Counted from the stretch's first letter, positions 1 to 9,462 are shown. The stretch: DNA of 64,000 bases from Stenotrophomonas sp046736075 (GCF_046736075.1 NZ_CP177163.1:1984001-2048000), one strand, 5' to 3'. A program made the numbers and translations. Notes: generated by a model from the sequence alone, not told the origin.

Positions 1-235
1 TCGGGTAAAGCCAAGCGCTGAGAACGTCAGCATATTCATCCGGATCGGTCATCCAGATCAGGCCGTTGCCGTATCCCCCGAATCCGTAGGCATCCCAGTA
101 CTCCAGAAGCTTGTTGGGCAATCTTCCTTGGTAATACTCAATTTTTGCACGCGGAACAGGTCGCGAATCAATGGCAGGGCCAAAGCCCTTCTCTTGATAG
201 AAATACTGAAAGTTCTCATCGACCATCTTGATCAT
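1..235 (-). CDS. Tdi1-like immunity protein, GAD-like domain (3' end outside window)
   Basis: This gene reads leftward from an ATG at 235 and is open to the window edge, giving 78 residues. It shows FGPAIDSRPVP, then LPNKLLEYWDAYGFGGYG, then WMTDPDEY, which is the pattern of the GAD-like domain found at the N-terminus of DUF1851-type immunity proteins. In Agrobacterium the DNase effector Tde1 (Ntox15) is neutralised by Tdi1, which has this domain order. Here the ATG overlaps the TGA of the preceding Ntox15 fragment in an ATGA, so toxin and immunity translation were coupled. The role as cytoplasmic antitoxin for the adjacent DNase is inferred from family and position. The C-terminal DUF1851 part cannot be seen. 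Confidence 0.75.
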   Translation of the reverse strand, partial: MIKMVDENFQYFYQEKGFGPAIDSRPVPRAKIEYYQGRLPNKLLEYWDAYGFGGYGNGLIWMTDPDEYADVLSAWLYP

Positions 236-588
236 TTGCAACGCTCCAATCCGCCGTTCATCTTCGTCTTGCTTCTTTCGCCCACAGGGACGTTAGCCGC
301 GGCCTCATCCAACTCACCTATTCGGGACTTCTTCCCATTCTTGGCATTCTTCCACTGCCACCCGATGGTCGAATTCACCCGGCCGTCGCCAAAGTCGGCA
401 ATCTTGTCGTTACCTCCAGCAACCAGGTCCGGGTTGTGCAGCGCGTGCATCACCTTCATTGTGGATTCGGCGTGGGCCGAGGCTTGTTTTTCGGCTTCCT
501 TGATGGAAAGTCCTTGATTCGTGAGCTCATCCAGTTTTTCCGCATAGACCTTACTACTCAGGGAAATATCGGAGCGCAGCTTTTTTAT
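232..588 (-). pseudogene. Ntox15 (Tde1-like) DNase toxin, C-terminal fragment
   Basis: About 118 residues of a toxin C-terminus are present, ending with the typical R-C-K before the stop. The motif HALHNPDLVAGG contains the HxxD signature of the Ntox15 nuclease family, followed by FGDGRVNSTIGWQWK. Members are usually the last domain of long PAAR, Rhs or other type VI secretion proteins. Here the upstream part is missing: before about position 588 the frame runs antisense through a different gene, and no start codon or ribosome site is seen. It is therefore either a silent toxin-tip cassette or the remnant of a recombined effector. The HxxD residues are intact, so the domain would probably be active if fused to a carrier. 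Confidence 0.8.
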
Positions 589-591
589 TCG

Positions 592-927
592 ATGGATCCT
601 GCATCCGCCTTGGGCGGAGAAGCGGCGATGCTTCGCGACCCAGACGCCACGCTGGAGTACAAGCGAAAGGCCACAGGCTACCTGGAAGGCCTGGCTTCGC
701 AAGGGAGTGCGGACGCGCTGTTGCAACTTGGCAATGCTTATCAGGCCGGCGTTCTGGTGAACGAGGACCTTGTTGCAAGCAGGGCCTATTTCGAGGCCGT
801 GCGACTGTCCGATCCATCGTTGGTACCGGTCCAGCAGATCAAAGGCCTTGAAAAGGAGATGAGTTCACAGCAGCTTTCACTCGCCCTAAGGAAAGGAGCG
901 GTGATATATGGATCATGCTGCAGGTAG
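592..927 (+). pseudogene. Sel1-like repeat protein, 5'-truncated
   Basis: A reading frame of 111 residues can start at an ATG at 592, but no ribosome site precedes it and the sequence begins in mid-domain. It contains ALLQLGNAYQAGVLVNEDLV, an alpha-helical repeat of Sel1/TPR type, then AYFEAVRLSDPS. The frame ends at the TAG at 925-927 after YGSCCR. Similar Xanthomonadaceae proteins, as I remember them, are longer secreted proteins with several such repeats. The 5' part appears to have been replaced by the leftward toxin fragment, with the junction at about 589-591. Function is unknown. Confidence 0.4.
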
Positions 928-1038
928 GCGTTTTTCCGAATCAGCCCGAACAAAGCAACGGACGCTCGTTTCCAACCCCGCTCCAGTGGGAGCGTCCGCG
1001 CGGACACGGTGGGCCGGTCGCTGGGGCAGAATGCGCCA

Positions 1039-1482
1039 ATGAGAACCTCACACGCCTGGCAGCAGCACGGCACGACCGCGTTGTGGCGCTACACCGGTCA
1101 TCAGCGCAACTTCCCCGGCTGGCACCTCAGTTGTGATGCGGCCGGCTGCGCGTCGTTGCAGGGGCTGATCGATGCGTTGCTGGCCGATGGCACCGGCGCG
1201 GCGCGCACGGTGCGGGTGACGCCGCCGTCCCCGCCGCTGCTCGCCGTCCCCAACAACCGCCGTGCCGCGTGGGAAGCACCCGTCTCGGTCCGGATCGGAC
1301 ACGACGCCACTGTGGACGGCTGGGGGTGGCAGCACGAGGGCGACCGGGCTCATCTGCGTCTGAACGCCGGTGCCCTGGCCCTGCTCAGGCAGGGCGTGAA
1401 CGACATCGCCGCCGGCCGGGGCGACCATGCAATGGGCACCGGCGCGGCAGCGCTGTGGTTCTGGTGGTGGCCGTCGCGGTGA
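1039..1482 (+). CDS. hypothetical protein, 147 aa
   Basis: The reading frame starts with MRTSHAWQQHG and ends at 1482, ten bases before the stop of the convergent GH109 gene. An in-frame GTG or ATG further left is possible, but the ATG at 1039 gives the most natural start. I see no signal peptide, membrane segment or known motif. The sequence is rich in Ala, Trp and Gly with coding-like composition, and the antisense frames do not resemble known proteins. It is possibly a lineage-restricted small protein; no function can be assigned. Confidence 0.5.
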   Translation: MRTSHAWQQHGTTALWRYTGHQRNFPGWHLSCDAAGCASLQGLIDALLADGTGAARTVRVTPPSPPLLAVPNNRRAAWEAPVSVRIGHDATVDGWGWQHEGDRAHLRLNAGALALLRQGVNDIAAGRGDHAMGTGAAALWFWWWPSR

Positions 1483-1492
1483 CGGCGCGGGC

Positions 1493-2848
1493 TCAGTAGG
1501 TGCCGTCGAAGGCGAAGATCGGCTTGCGCTGCTTCCACAGGCCGGCGGTGAAGTCCGGGAACTCCAGTGTCTGGAAGCTGTTGGCGATGGACTGCTCGGA
1601 CAGCGGGGTGATCGCGCTCCAGGTGATGGCGTCGTAGATGTCGATCGGCATCGGTGCCTTGGCCTTGATGGCTTCGACGAAGGCGTGGATCACGAACCAG
1701 TCCATGCCACCGTGGCCGGCGCTGGCGGCGGTGTCGGCGTGCTGCTTCCACAGCGGATGCTCGTACTGGTCCTGGTAGGCCTGGATGGGCTCCCACTTGT
1801 GCGGCGGGCTGCGGCCCTCGATGTGGATGGACTGGTTCACGTCCATCCACAGGCCCTTGGTGCCCTGCACGCGGAAGCCCATCGAGTACGGACGCGGCAG
1901 CGAGGTGTCGTGCTGCAGCAGAATGGTCTCGCCGTTCTCGCAGGCCAGCGTGGTGGTGACGATGTCGCCCAGCTTGAACGCCACCTTGGTGCTGGGATGG
2001 GTGGTGCCGCCACTCTTGGCCACGGTGTATTCGTGCAGCCCGCGTGCCTTGCTGGCGAACGCGTTGATGTGGGTGAAGCGGTTGCCACGGTTGATGCCGG
2101 TGTACATCGCGCACGGGCCAATGCCGTGGCTGGGGTAGAGCTCACCGTTGCGCTGCACGGAATGCTCGGTACGCCAGCGCGCCTCGGACCAGCCCTTGGC
2201 GCCGAACTCCACACCGCTGTCGTAAGGCTGGGACGGATCGCCGGAATTGAACTTCACCCCGCGCAGGTCGTGCTGGTAGCCGCCCTGCAGGTGCACCAGT
2301 TCGCCGAACAGGCCGGTACGCACCATCTGCAGCACCGCCATCACGTCGCGGCGGTAGCAGACGTTCTCCAGCAGCATGTACGGTGTGCCGGTATCGAGCT
2401 GGGTCTTGAGCACGTCCCAGTGATCCTGCAGCGTGATGCCGGCGACCACTTCGCAGCCCACCGCGACCTTGGCCTGCATCGCGGCAATGGCCATCGGCGC
2501 GTGATACTCCCACGGCGTGGCGATGATCACGCCGTCCAGTCCGCGCTGCTCGAGCAGGCGCTTGTAGGCATTCACGTCGCGGTCCTGGCCGTAGGTTTTC
2601 GGCGCGGGCTTGCCCGCCTTGGCCACCATGTCCACGGCGCGCCCCAGCATGATCGGCTCGATGTCGCACAGCGCGACCACCTCGACGTCGTCGCGGCGGA
2701 CCAGTTCCTTCAACAGGACCTGGCCGCGCATGCCGGTGCCGATCACGCCCAGGCGCACCTTGCGGCCACGCGCCCATGCCGGCGTCTGCGGCAGCAGGCT
2801 GGTGGCCGCCACGGCGGCGCTGGCCAGAATGAATTCCCTACGTTGCAT
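1493..2848 (-). CDS. GH109-family alpha-N-acetylgalactosaminidase (Gfo/Idh/MocA fold)
   Basis: A protein of 451 residues that starts MQRREFILASAAVAATSL, a twin-arginine signal, so it is exported folded, as expected for an enzyme holding NAD. The Rossmann motif GVIGTGMRG follows, and later LQGGYQHDLRGVKF and ELYPSHGIGPCAMYTGINRG, which are characteristic of GH109 enzymes. These hydrolyse terminal alpha-GalNAc by an NAD-dependent redox mechanism. The start was chosen because GAGGAGG lies just upstream and because the Tat motif begins there. It is the third gene of the leftward block, 52 bases after the TonB receptor. With the GH31 enzyme it would supply GalNAc to the rightward aga genes. Family assignment is strong; substrate is inferred from family and context. 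Confidence 0.9.
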   Translation of the reverse strand: MQRREFILASAAVAATSLLPQTPAWARGRKVRLGVIGTGMRGQVLLKELVRRDDVEVVALCDIEPIMLGRAVDMVAKAGKPAPKTYGQDRDVNAYKRLLEQRGLDGVIIATPWEYHAPMAIAAMQAKVAVGCEVVAGITLQDHWDVLKTQLDTGTPYMLLENVCYRRDVMAVLQMVRTGLFGELVHLQGGYQHDLRGVKFNSGDPSQPYDSGVEFGAKGWSEARWRTEHSVQRNGELYPSHGIGPCAMYTGINRGNRFTHINAFASKARGLHEYTVAKSGGTTHPSTKVAFKLGDIVTTTLACENGETILLQHDTSLPRPYSMGFRVQGTKGLWMDVNQSIHIEGRSPPHKWEPIQAYQDQYEHPLWKQHADTAASAGHGGMDWFVIHAFVEAIKAKAPMPIDIYDAITWSAITPLSEQSIANSFQTLEFPDFTAGLWKQRKPIFAFDGTY

Positions 2849-2900
2849 GAAAAACCCTCCTCGAAAGACCGCGCCGGCAGGCACCGGCGCGGTGGAAACG

Positions 2901-5873
2901 TCAGAACTTGTAGCCGACGGTGAGACTGTAGCCACGGCCGTAGATGGTGGCGTAATCGCTGGAGTCGCCCAGGAAGCTGTTCGGATCGTAGAACGGAATG
3001 CGATCGAACAGGTTCTTGACCGTGACGCCGATGTTCCAGTGCGCGTCGGGGCGCCAGGCCACGCTCAGGTTGGCGGTCCACCACGACGGCACGCCGTCGC
3101 ATTGGGCCGGGTTGAGTGCCAGGTAGCCACCGGTGCAGGTCTCGGGGTTGTTGTCCTCGGCATCGATCCGGTCCCACGCCCACTTGGTGCCGCCGACATA
3201 GTTGATGAAGAAGCTGGTGGTGAAGGCCTGGTAGTTCCAGTCGGCGTTCAACGTCGCGCGCAGGCGCGGGTTGCCGTAGTAGCCGATGGTGTTGCCGTAG
3301 TACCAGCCGAGCTCGTCGTCGGTGTAGGTCTCCTTGCGGCGCTGGATGGTGGCGGCAACACCGACGTTCAGGGTGCCCCAGTCGCCCAGCGTGAAGCGGG
3401 TGCGCGCGTCGATGTCGAAGCCGTCGATCAGGGTGCGGCCGCGGTTCTTGTACTGGCCAACCACGCTGAGCACGTTGCCTGCGCTGTAGCCCGGCAGGGT
3501 TGCCGGGCACGCCACGCCGCTGGCCGGGTCGGCACACATGGCCGCCAGCGCGGCCTGGTTGGCGAGGTCGGCCTCGGTGATCGGCGAGCGCGTCATCGAC
3601 TCGATGTCTTCAGCCTTGCTGTAGTCCGGTGCGGCGATCTCGTTGCGGCGGTAGATGAACCAGTAGTCGGCCGACACCGACAGCCACTGCGTCGGTTCGA
3701 ACACCAGGCCGGCGGTGGCGATCTTGGCCTTCTCCGGTTTCAGGTCCTGGTTGGGCTGGGTCATGCGGGCCACGTTGCGGCTGCAGTCGCTGTTGAGCAG
3801 CGAATTGCCCAGGTCCACGTCGCCGGGGCGCGCGGACCGGCGCAGCAGGTTGGCGATCGCGTTGGTTTCGTTGCAGCGCAGTTCGTCGCGGTAACCGCCG
3901 ATCTGGGCGAACACGCCGCCGGTGCCGGCTTCGGCCAGGCTCGGCGCGCGGAAGCCTTCGGAATAGGTGCCGCGCAGCATCAGCTGGTCGAACATCTGGT
4001 AGGTCAGGCCGAGCTTCGGGGCGAGGTTTGCGCTGAAGTCGGGGTACTTGTCCACGCGCAGCGCGGCTTCCAGTTCCAGCTTCTCGGTCAGCGGCGCCAC
4101 CGCTTCGGCGAACAGCGCGTAGGTGTTGCGCTTGCCGTCGAACCATGACCCGCCCTGCTGGGTGATCAGGCCATTGGCCGCATCGGGGTTGCCCGGCGTG
4201 TAGAACGTTTCGCGGGTGGCGTTGAAGCCGAAGGCCGCGCGCACTTCGCCGGCCGGCAGGGTGAACAGCGGGCCTTCGATCTTGCCGTCCAGCGTGTGCA
4301 GGCGGGTCCAGGATTCGATGTCGAAGGTGGGGAAGGCTTCGCGGATCAGCGCCGCGTTGGCTTCGCTGATCTCACCGAACTTGTAGGCGGGATGGTCGGA
4401 GATGATCACCCGGCCGGTGCCCGGGTCGATGGTGTACGGACCGAAGGCCTTCTGGAACCCGGCCAGGTTGACGTTGGTGGTCTGGTAGGTCACCGAGTGC
4501 GAACCGGCCGTAGCGAAGGCGGTTTCCCAGTTCCAGTCGCCGGCGGTGCCGCGCAGGCCGGTGACCACGCGGTAGCTCTGGTCGGTGTTGCGCTGGCCGA
4601 AGTGATTGGCGCCCACGTCCTGCAGCAGGTACTGCAGGCCCACCACGCCCCCCATCAGTGCCTTCAGCTCGGGGCTGGCATGGTTGTATTCGTTGTTCGG
4701 CCCCAGGTACGGGTACAGGAACTGGTTGACCGTGGTGCCGGTATTGCGGGAGAACCAGCTGGTGGGATTGCCGGTGGTGGTGCCATAGGCGCGCGGCGTG
4801 CCGCCGTTGGCGGTCAGGTCGATGTCGGTGTAGGTCGCCTCGGCGAACGCTTCGGTGCTGTCGCCGATCAGGAAGTGCGCGTTGACGTAGGCGGTGTTGC
4901 GTTCGGACTTCGCACCGGCGTCGATCTCGTTGTTCATCCAGGTTTCCCAGATGCACCGCGGGCCGGCCGCTTCGGTGGTGAGCACGTTGTTGCAGCCCGG
5001 GGCGGCTTCCTGCACACGCCGGCCGGTGACCGGGTCGAAGGCGAAGTAGCTGCCCGGATTGAACTCGCCCGGCTTGCTGCCGGTGCCCAGGCGCAGGTTG
5101 GGAATGTAGTTGGGGTTGTTGACGTAGTACTGCGGCGGCCGCTTGTCGTAGAAGTCGCTCAGCGGGATCGCATCGCGCCGGTACAGGTTGACCGAGGCGT
5201 AGACGTTGTAGCGGTCTTCATCCAGGTCACCGAAACCGGCGGTGATGCTGCCCTGGTGTTCGCCGTAGGAATCGATGCGCGAGGAGGCATCGGTGGTGAG
5301 GCTGACCTCTGCCCCCTGGTAGTTGCGCTTGGTGATCACGTTGATCACGCCGGCCACCGCGTCGGTACCGTACACGGCCGATGCGCCGTCGGTGAGCACT
5401 TCCATGCGTTCGATCGCCGCGGCGGGAATCGCGTCGATGTTGACGAACTGGGTCTGGAAGCCGGCCGGTGCGCCGTAGTACGACAGGCGACGTCCGTTCA
5501 GCAGCACCAGCGTGCCCTGCGCGCCCAGGCCACGCAGGTTGGCCTGCGAGGCACCGTCGGAGCCGGAGAACAGCGAGCGCGAATCCTGCTGGCCCGGCCG
5601 CGCGGCCGGCAGGTTGTCCAGCACCTGCAGCAGGGTGCGCGCGCCCATGTTCTCGATGTCCTGCTTGCTGATCACCTGCACCGGCGAGGCGGTTTCCACA
5701 TCGCTGCGCCGGATGTTGGAACCGGTGACTTCGATCCGCGACAGATCGGTGGCCTTGGGGTCGGGCGTGGCGTCCTGCGCGTGGGCGCTGCCGACCACGG
5801 CCAGGGCCAGGCCGAGTGCGATGGACAAGGGCGTGGCGGGGATGCAGCGATGGCGATGGCGTTCGGTCAACAT
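2901..5873 (-). CDS. TonB-dependent outer-membrane receptor of the GalNAc locus
   Basis: A 990-residue protein with a signal peptide ending near SAHAQ (about residue 33), a plug domain (IEVTGSNIRRSDVETASPVQ, LRGLGAQGTLVLLNGRRLS, TDGASAVYGTDAVAGVINV) and a long beta-barrel ending in the expected C-terminal phenylalanine (TVGYKF). It belongs to the large TonB-dependent receptors that xanthomonads use for carbohydrate uptake. It lies between the GH31 gene (149 bases upstream) and the GH109 gene (52 bases downstream) and is probably co-transcribed with both. I infer uptake of GalNAc or a GalNAc-containing glycan. No separate TonB gene is in this cluster. Confidence 0.92.
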   Translation of the reverse strand: MLTERHRHRCIPATPLSIALGLALAVVGSAHAQDATPDPKATDLSRIEVTGSNIRRSDVETASPVQVISKQDIENMGARTLLQVLDNLPAARPGQQDSRSLFSGSDGASQANLRGLGAQGTLVLLNGRRLSYYGAPAGFQTQFVNIDAIPAAAIERMEVLTDGASAVYGTDAVAGVINVITKRNYQGAEVSLTTDASSRIDSYGEHQGSITAGFGDLDEDRYNVYASVNLYRRDAIPLSDFYDKRPPQYYVNNPNYIPNLRLGTGSKPGEFNPGSYFAFDPVTGRRVQEAAPGCNNVLTTEAAGPRCIWETWMNNEIDAGAKSERNTAYVNAHFLIGDSTEAFAEATYTDIDLTANGGTPRAYGTTTGNPTSWFSRNTGTTVNQFLYPYLGPNNEYNHASPELKALMGGVVGLQYLLQDVGANHFGQRNTDQSYRVVTGLRGTAGDWNWETAFATAGSHSVTYQTTNVNLAGFQKAFGPYTIDPGTGRVIISDHPAYKFGEISEANAALIREAFPTFDIESWTRLHTLDGKIEGPLFTLPAGEVRAAFGFNATRETFYTPGNPDAANGLITQQGGSWFDGKRNTYALFAEAVAPLTEKLELEAALRVDKYPDFSANLAPKLGLTYQMFDQLMLRGTYSEGFRAPSLAEAGTGGVFAQIGGYRDELRCNETNAIANLLRRSARPGDVDLGNSLLNSDCSRNVARMTQPNQDLKPEKAKIATAGLVFEPTQWLSVSADYWFIYRRNEIAAPDYSKAEDIESMTRSPITEADLANQAALAAMCADPASGVACPATLPGYSAGNVLSVVGQYKNRGRTLIDGFDIDARTRFTLGDWGTLNVGVAATIQRRKETYTDDELGWYYGNTIGYYGNPRLRATLNADWNYQAFTTSFFINYVGGTKWAWDRIDAEDNNPETCTGGYLALNPAQCDGVPSWWTANLSVAWRPDAHWNIGVTVKNLFDRIPFYDPNSFLGDSSDYATIYGRGYSLTVGYKF

Positions 5874-6021
5874 CTTTGTCTCCTTGTTCGATCCGCAGCG
5901 TGGGGCTGGCGGTGGATGGGTGGATTTCTGGCAAACGTCCCCCGTGCCGCGGCCGGAAGGCCGCAGTCGGGAAACGGAGAGAGCGGTTTGAAAACGAGCG
6001 GTTCGCGCCCGGGGCGCGGCG

Positions 6022-9000
6022 TTATGGCGACACGATGCTGGCGGTATCGCCCTCCTGTCCGATCAGGGCCGCGTTGGCCCAGTTGCCACAGACCTGCGCA
6101 GGCGTGTCGCCCTGCGCCCCGAGCGTGCGCAGGCTCAGCCGATGCAGGCCGCGCACGTCCAGCTCCGGTTTGACCACGCCAGGCGCTTTCACCAGGCCGC
6201 TGTCGTACAGCAGGCGGTCGTCGCCCCAGACCTGGAACTGCATGCCGCCTGCGGCACGGCACTGGTCGTCGATGCCGAGGTCGGCGCGCAGCAGGCGCCA
6301 GTTTCCGCTGAGCTGCAGGTCGATCCGGCTGCCCGCATCGACGCCCAGGCCACGGCGGAAGTGCAGGCCGTTCATGCGCATGTCGGCCTGGCCACCGAAG
6401 GCGTGGTCGGCAGCGACCTGCGCCTTCAACGCGGCCGGCAGCGGCAACGCGGACAGATACAGCTGCTGCGCCGGCTTCTCCGGCTGCTGATGCTCCAGCA
6501 CGTGGAAGGTGGACAGCACGATCGGGCCGACATCGCGGGGCTGCAGCGCATCGACCGCACGGGCCACGCTGCCCTGTGCGGCGGTGACCATCGGGTCGGC
6601 GCCGCTGGCACCGTCGCCGTCCGGGTTCTGCGTGCTCAGCACGCGGAAGCGCAGCAGACGGCCGGCGTGGGCGGGGAAGTCGATCCGCTGCGTGCCCTGC
6701 TGCAGGGTCAGGCGGCCGCGCTTGATCGGCTCGCCCCACTCACCGTTGGTGTCGCCCAGGTAGATCTCGTAATCGCGCACCTGGCCGTGCTTCCAGTGCT
6801 GGTCGTTGCGCGGTGCCAGTTCGATGCCGTCGATCAGCTTGCGCTCGCCGAAGCCGATCACCCATTCGTGGGCGCCGGTCTTGACCGCCTGGTTGCGCAC
6901 GGTGCGGAACCAGGTGGCCGGGTCGTCGTCGAAGGCCTTCTCCATCTCGTAGCCAGGCTCCTCGGCGGGGCGGTTGACCACCAGCAGGCTGTCGGAGGGC
7001 AGCGCGCGGCCGAGTTCCGGCGCGGCCGGGAAGGCGTCGTCGGCCGCCGCGGCGGTCGCCGGCAGATCCAGCTGCAGCGCGAGCGGCTGGCGGATGTCGA
7101 CCGGCGCAGTGCGCACGTGCAGCGTGCCGCGGCGCTCGGCCGCGTCGAAGTACCAGCCTTCGCCGGCCCCCTGCCAGGCAGCGGCGTCGGCCAGCATCGG
7201 CAGCGCGCGACCGTCCAGCGTGACCGCGGCCGGTCGCTGGCGGCTGAGCACGCGCAGCGCATAGCGACGCTGCGGCAGCTGGCCCGCATAGCGGCCCTGC
7301 ACCGGATCGATGCGTACCTGCACCGGCCCGCTGCCCTGCGCCGGCGCCTGCACCGTGATTGCCTGTGTGCTCGATTCGCCCGTTTCATGGCGACGGGTGG
7401 CACCGTCGTCTTCGTACAGCGTGTACTGCGAGGTGCCCTGCGGATACAGGTCGAAGGTCACTTCATCGAGCGGCTTCTGCCCGTCGTAGAGCATCTCCGG
7501 ATACATCGGAATGATCGCGCCGGCGCGCACGAACACGGGGATGGTGGCCAGATCGACCGGACGGTCCAGCGAGCGGCCCTGCGCACCGGCCTGCAGCTGG
7601 CGGCCATCCCAGTAGTCGACCCAGCGACCGGGCGGCAGGTGGATGTCCCGGCGCCAGCCACGGCTGGCCGCCTGGCTGCGGTACACCGGCGCGATCAGCA
7701 GTTCGCGGCCGAGCAGGAACTGGTACTTGTGCGCTTCGGTGTACGCCTGCGGGTCCTGCGGGTAGTCCCACATCAGCGCGCGTACCAGCGGTGCGCCGGT
7801 GGTCGCCGCGTCGTGCGCCAGCCCGTACATGTACGGGGTCATGCGCATTTTCAGCTTGAGGTAGTCGCGGTTGACGCTGCGGTACGGCTCGTCGAACCAC
7901 CACGGATGCTTGCGCGCGTTGCCCGACCACCCGGACATGCCCATCAGCACGGGCGTGAAGCTCTTCCACTGCAGGTCGCGGGTGAAGGTTTCGGCGCTGC
8001 CGCCGAAGATCGCATCGACGTCGCCACTGGCGTAGGCCATGCCGGACAGCCCCGAGCCGATCAGGGTCGGGATGTGCCAGCGGATGTAGTCCCAGCTGCT
8101 GCTCTGGTCGCCGGTCCAGGCCACCGCATAGCGCTGGATGCCGCCCCAGCCCATCACCGTCCACAGGAACGGGCGGGAATCGGAGTTGTTGAGGATGCCG
8201 TTGAATGCGGACTGGTTGGCGTCCATTGCGAACTGATAGCCCTTGCCGGTCCAGGCGACGTCCAGCTTCTGCACGCGGCTGCCGGCGGTGCCCACTTCCC
8301 AGGCGATCTTGTCGACACCGTTCTCGGTCCACAGCCCGGTCTTGAAGCCGTACTTCGCCAGGCCCTGCACGGTCTCGGGCAGCTTGGTGTAGCCGCAGCC
8401 GTAGCCATCGTTGGGCAGGATCCAGCCACCGGGCATGTCGTGCTCGCGGTACTGCCTGGCCACGCTGTCCACCACATCCGGAGTGGTGCCGGTCGGGCCG
8501 TCGCTCCAGCCATCCGGCACGCTGCCGGGCTTCCTGATGTTGTCGCCGTCGTTGTAGCAGTCGGCGTCGCCGTAGGAGAACGCCCAGCGCGGCAGCAGTC
8601 CGGCGCGGCCGGTCAACGTGGTGTAGCGGTCCAGCAGGGTGTGCAGGTCCGGTCCAACGAAGTAGTAGGCGTCGAAGCGGTCTTCGCGATGCAGCAGCGT
8701 GGTCTGGTCGGCCTGGCGCAGGTCGTAGGTGCCATCGCTCCAGGTGTTGCGCAGCATGCCCCAGCCGCGCGAGCTGAGCAGCATCGGCGCCGGGTTGGGA
8801 CGGTCGCCCTCTTCCCAGCCACCGGAGTAGGACACCTCCAGCTCGCGCCCCTTGAACTCGAAACGCCCGTTCTGCTGGCCACCGCCGTAGAAGTGCTCGC
8901 CGGCCTCGCTGGACAGCACCTGCACGCTCTGCGCCGGGTCCAGGTCCAACGGCTGCAGTTCACGCCACAGCGGAACGTCGCGCCCGCCGTCACGGCGATC

Positions 9001-9384
9001 CAGCGCCAGCCGCAGCGGTTGCCGCTGGATATGCAGTACCAGGGCGTCGGTACGGATGCGCACTTCGTTGCCGTCTTCTTCCACTTGGGCGGCGACATGC
9101 GTGGCCGGTTGCGGCAGCACGATCGGCGCGGCCTTGTCGCCCGCCGGGCGCAACGTGCCGTTGCGGCCGGCCTGCACGCGCAGCAGGTCCGTGCGCAGCA
9201 GGTCCACGCGCAGCGTGGCACCGGTATCGGTGCGGATCTCCCAGCCGGGTCCGCCGTCCCGGGCGGGCGCGGCGGTGATCGTACGCAGGTTGCCCAGCGG
9301 CTCGGCCGTGGCCGGCACCGCGGCCAGCAGCAGCGCCGCAACCACAGCAACCGACAGACCAGCGCGACGTATACGGGTTTCCAC
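6022..9384 (-). CDS. secreted GH31 glycosidase with F5/8C and NPCBM modules, probable alpha-N-acetylgalactosaminidase
   Basis: A large exported enzyme of 1120 residues. A Sec signal ends near residue 27 (VPATAEP). A beta-sandwich domain is followed by the GH31 barrel; AMDANQ at about residue 388 occupies the place of the nucleophile motif, and AWTGDQSSSW, with Asp at about 426, matches the acid/base motif. After C-terminal GH31 beta domains come an F5/8 type C (CBM32-like) module at roughly 800-915 and an NPCBM-like module at roughly 958-1111. The divergent nucleophile motif and the aga neighbourhood suggest the GH31 branch that acts on alpha-GalNAc rather than an alpha-glucosidase; this is inference. 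It is the first gene of the leftward block and has a promoter-like sequence at 9433-9462. Confidence 0.85.
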   Translation of the reverse strand: METRIRRAGLSVAVVAALLLAAVPATAEPLGNLRTITAAPARDGGPGWEIRTDTGATLRVDLLRTDLLRVQAGRNGTLRPAGDKAAPIVLPQPATHVAAQVEEDGNEVRIRTDALVLHIQRQPLRLALDRRDGGRDVPLWRELQPLDLDPAQSVQVLSSEAGEHFYGGGQQNGRFEFKGRELEVSYSGGWEEGDRPNPAPMLLSSRGWGMLRNTWSDGTYDLRQADQTTLLHREDRFDAYYFVGPDLHTLLDRYTTLTGRAGLLPRWAFSYGDADCYNDGDNIRKPGSVPDGWSDGPTGTTPDVVDSVARQYREHDMPGGWILPNDGYGCGYTKLPETVQGLAKYGFKTGLWTENGVDKIAWEVGTAGSRVQKLDVAWTGKGYQFAMDANQSAFNGILNNSDSRPFLWTVMGWGGIQRYAVAWTGDQSSSWDYIRWHIPTLIGSGLSGMAYASGDVDAIFGGSAETFTRDLQWKSFTPVLMGMSGWSGNARKHPWWFDEPYRSVNRDYLKLKMRMTPYMYGLAHDAATTGAPLVRALMWDYPQDPQAYTEAHKYQFLLGRELLIAPVYRSQAASRGWRRDIHLPPGRWVDYWDGRQLQAGAQGRSLDRPVDLATIPVFVRAGAIIPMYPEMLYDGQKPLDEVTFDLYPQGTSQYTLYEDDGATRRHETGESSTQAITVQAPAQGSGPVQVRIDPVQGRYAGQLPQRRYALRVLSRQRPAAVTLDGRALPMLADAAAWQGAGEGWYFDAAERRGTLHVRTAPVDIRQPLALQLDLPATAAAADDAFPAAPELGRALPSDSLLVVNRPAEEPGYEMEKAFDDDPATWFRTVRNQAVKTGAHEWVIGFGERKLIDGIELAPRNDQHWKHGQVRDYEIYLGDTNGEWGEPIKRGRLTLQQGTQRIDFPAHAGRLLRFRVLSTQNPDGDGASGADPMVTAAQGSVARAVDALQPRDVGPIVLSTFHVLEHQQPEKPAQQLYLSALPLPAALKAQVAADHAFGGQADMRMNGLHFRRGLGVDAGSRIDLQLSGNWRLLRADLGIDDQCRAAGGMQFQVWGDDRLLYDSGLVKAPGVVKPELDVRGLHRLSLRTLGAQGDTPAQVCGNWANAALIGQEGDTASIVSP

Positions 9385-9432
9385 CTTGCCCCCAAGCCCG
9401 CGTTCGGCGGGTATCCGAAACCATTGCGGCCG

Positions 9433-9462
9433 ACTCTAGGGCAGGGCCTCGAAAGATGTCAA
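9433..9462 (-). promoter_or_regulatory. probable promoter of the GH31-receptor-GH109 block, with half-operator
   Basis: Read leftward there is a perfect TTGACA (-35) and TAGAGT (-10) with an 18-base spacer, about 50 bases before the GH31 start. The spacer holds CTTTCGA, the same half-site as in the inverted repeat at 9641-9671, so a bound repressor would cover the promoter. A further related half-site (CGAAAGATG on the top strand) lies at 9501-9509. Confidence 0.55.

Noticed and set aside
960..997. Possible terminator between the Sel1-like remnant and the next gene
   Set aside because: GGACGCTC and GAGCGTCC pair, but the loop is 22 bases long and no T-run follows.
4296..6173. Open frame of 625 codons antisense to the TonB receptor
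   Set aside because: Shadow of the receptor gene; no motif and no ribosome site.
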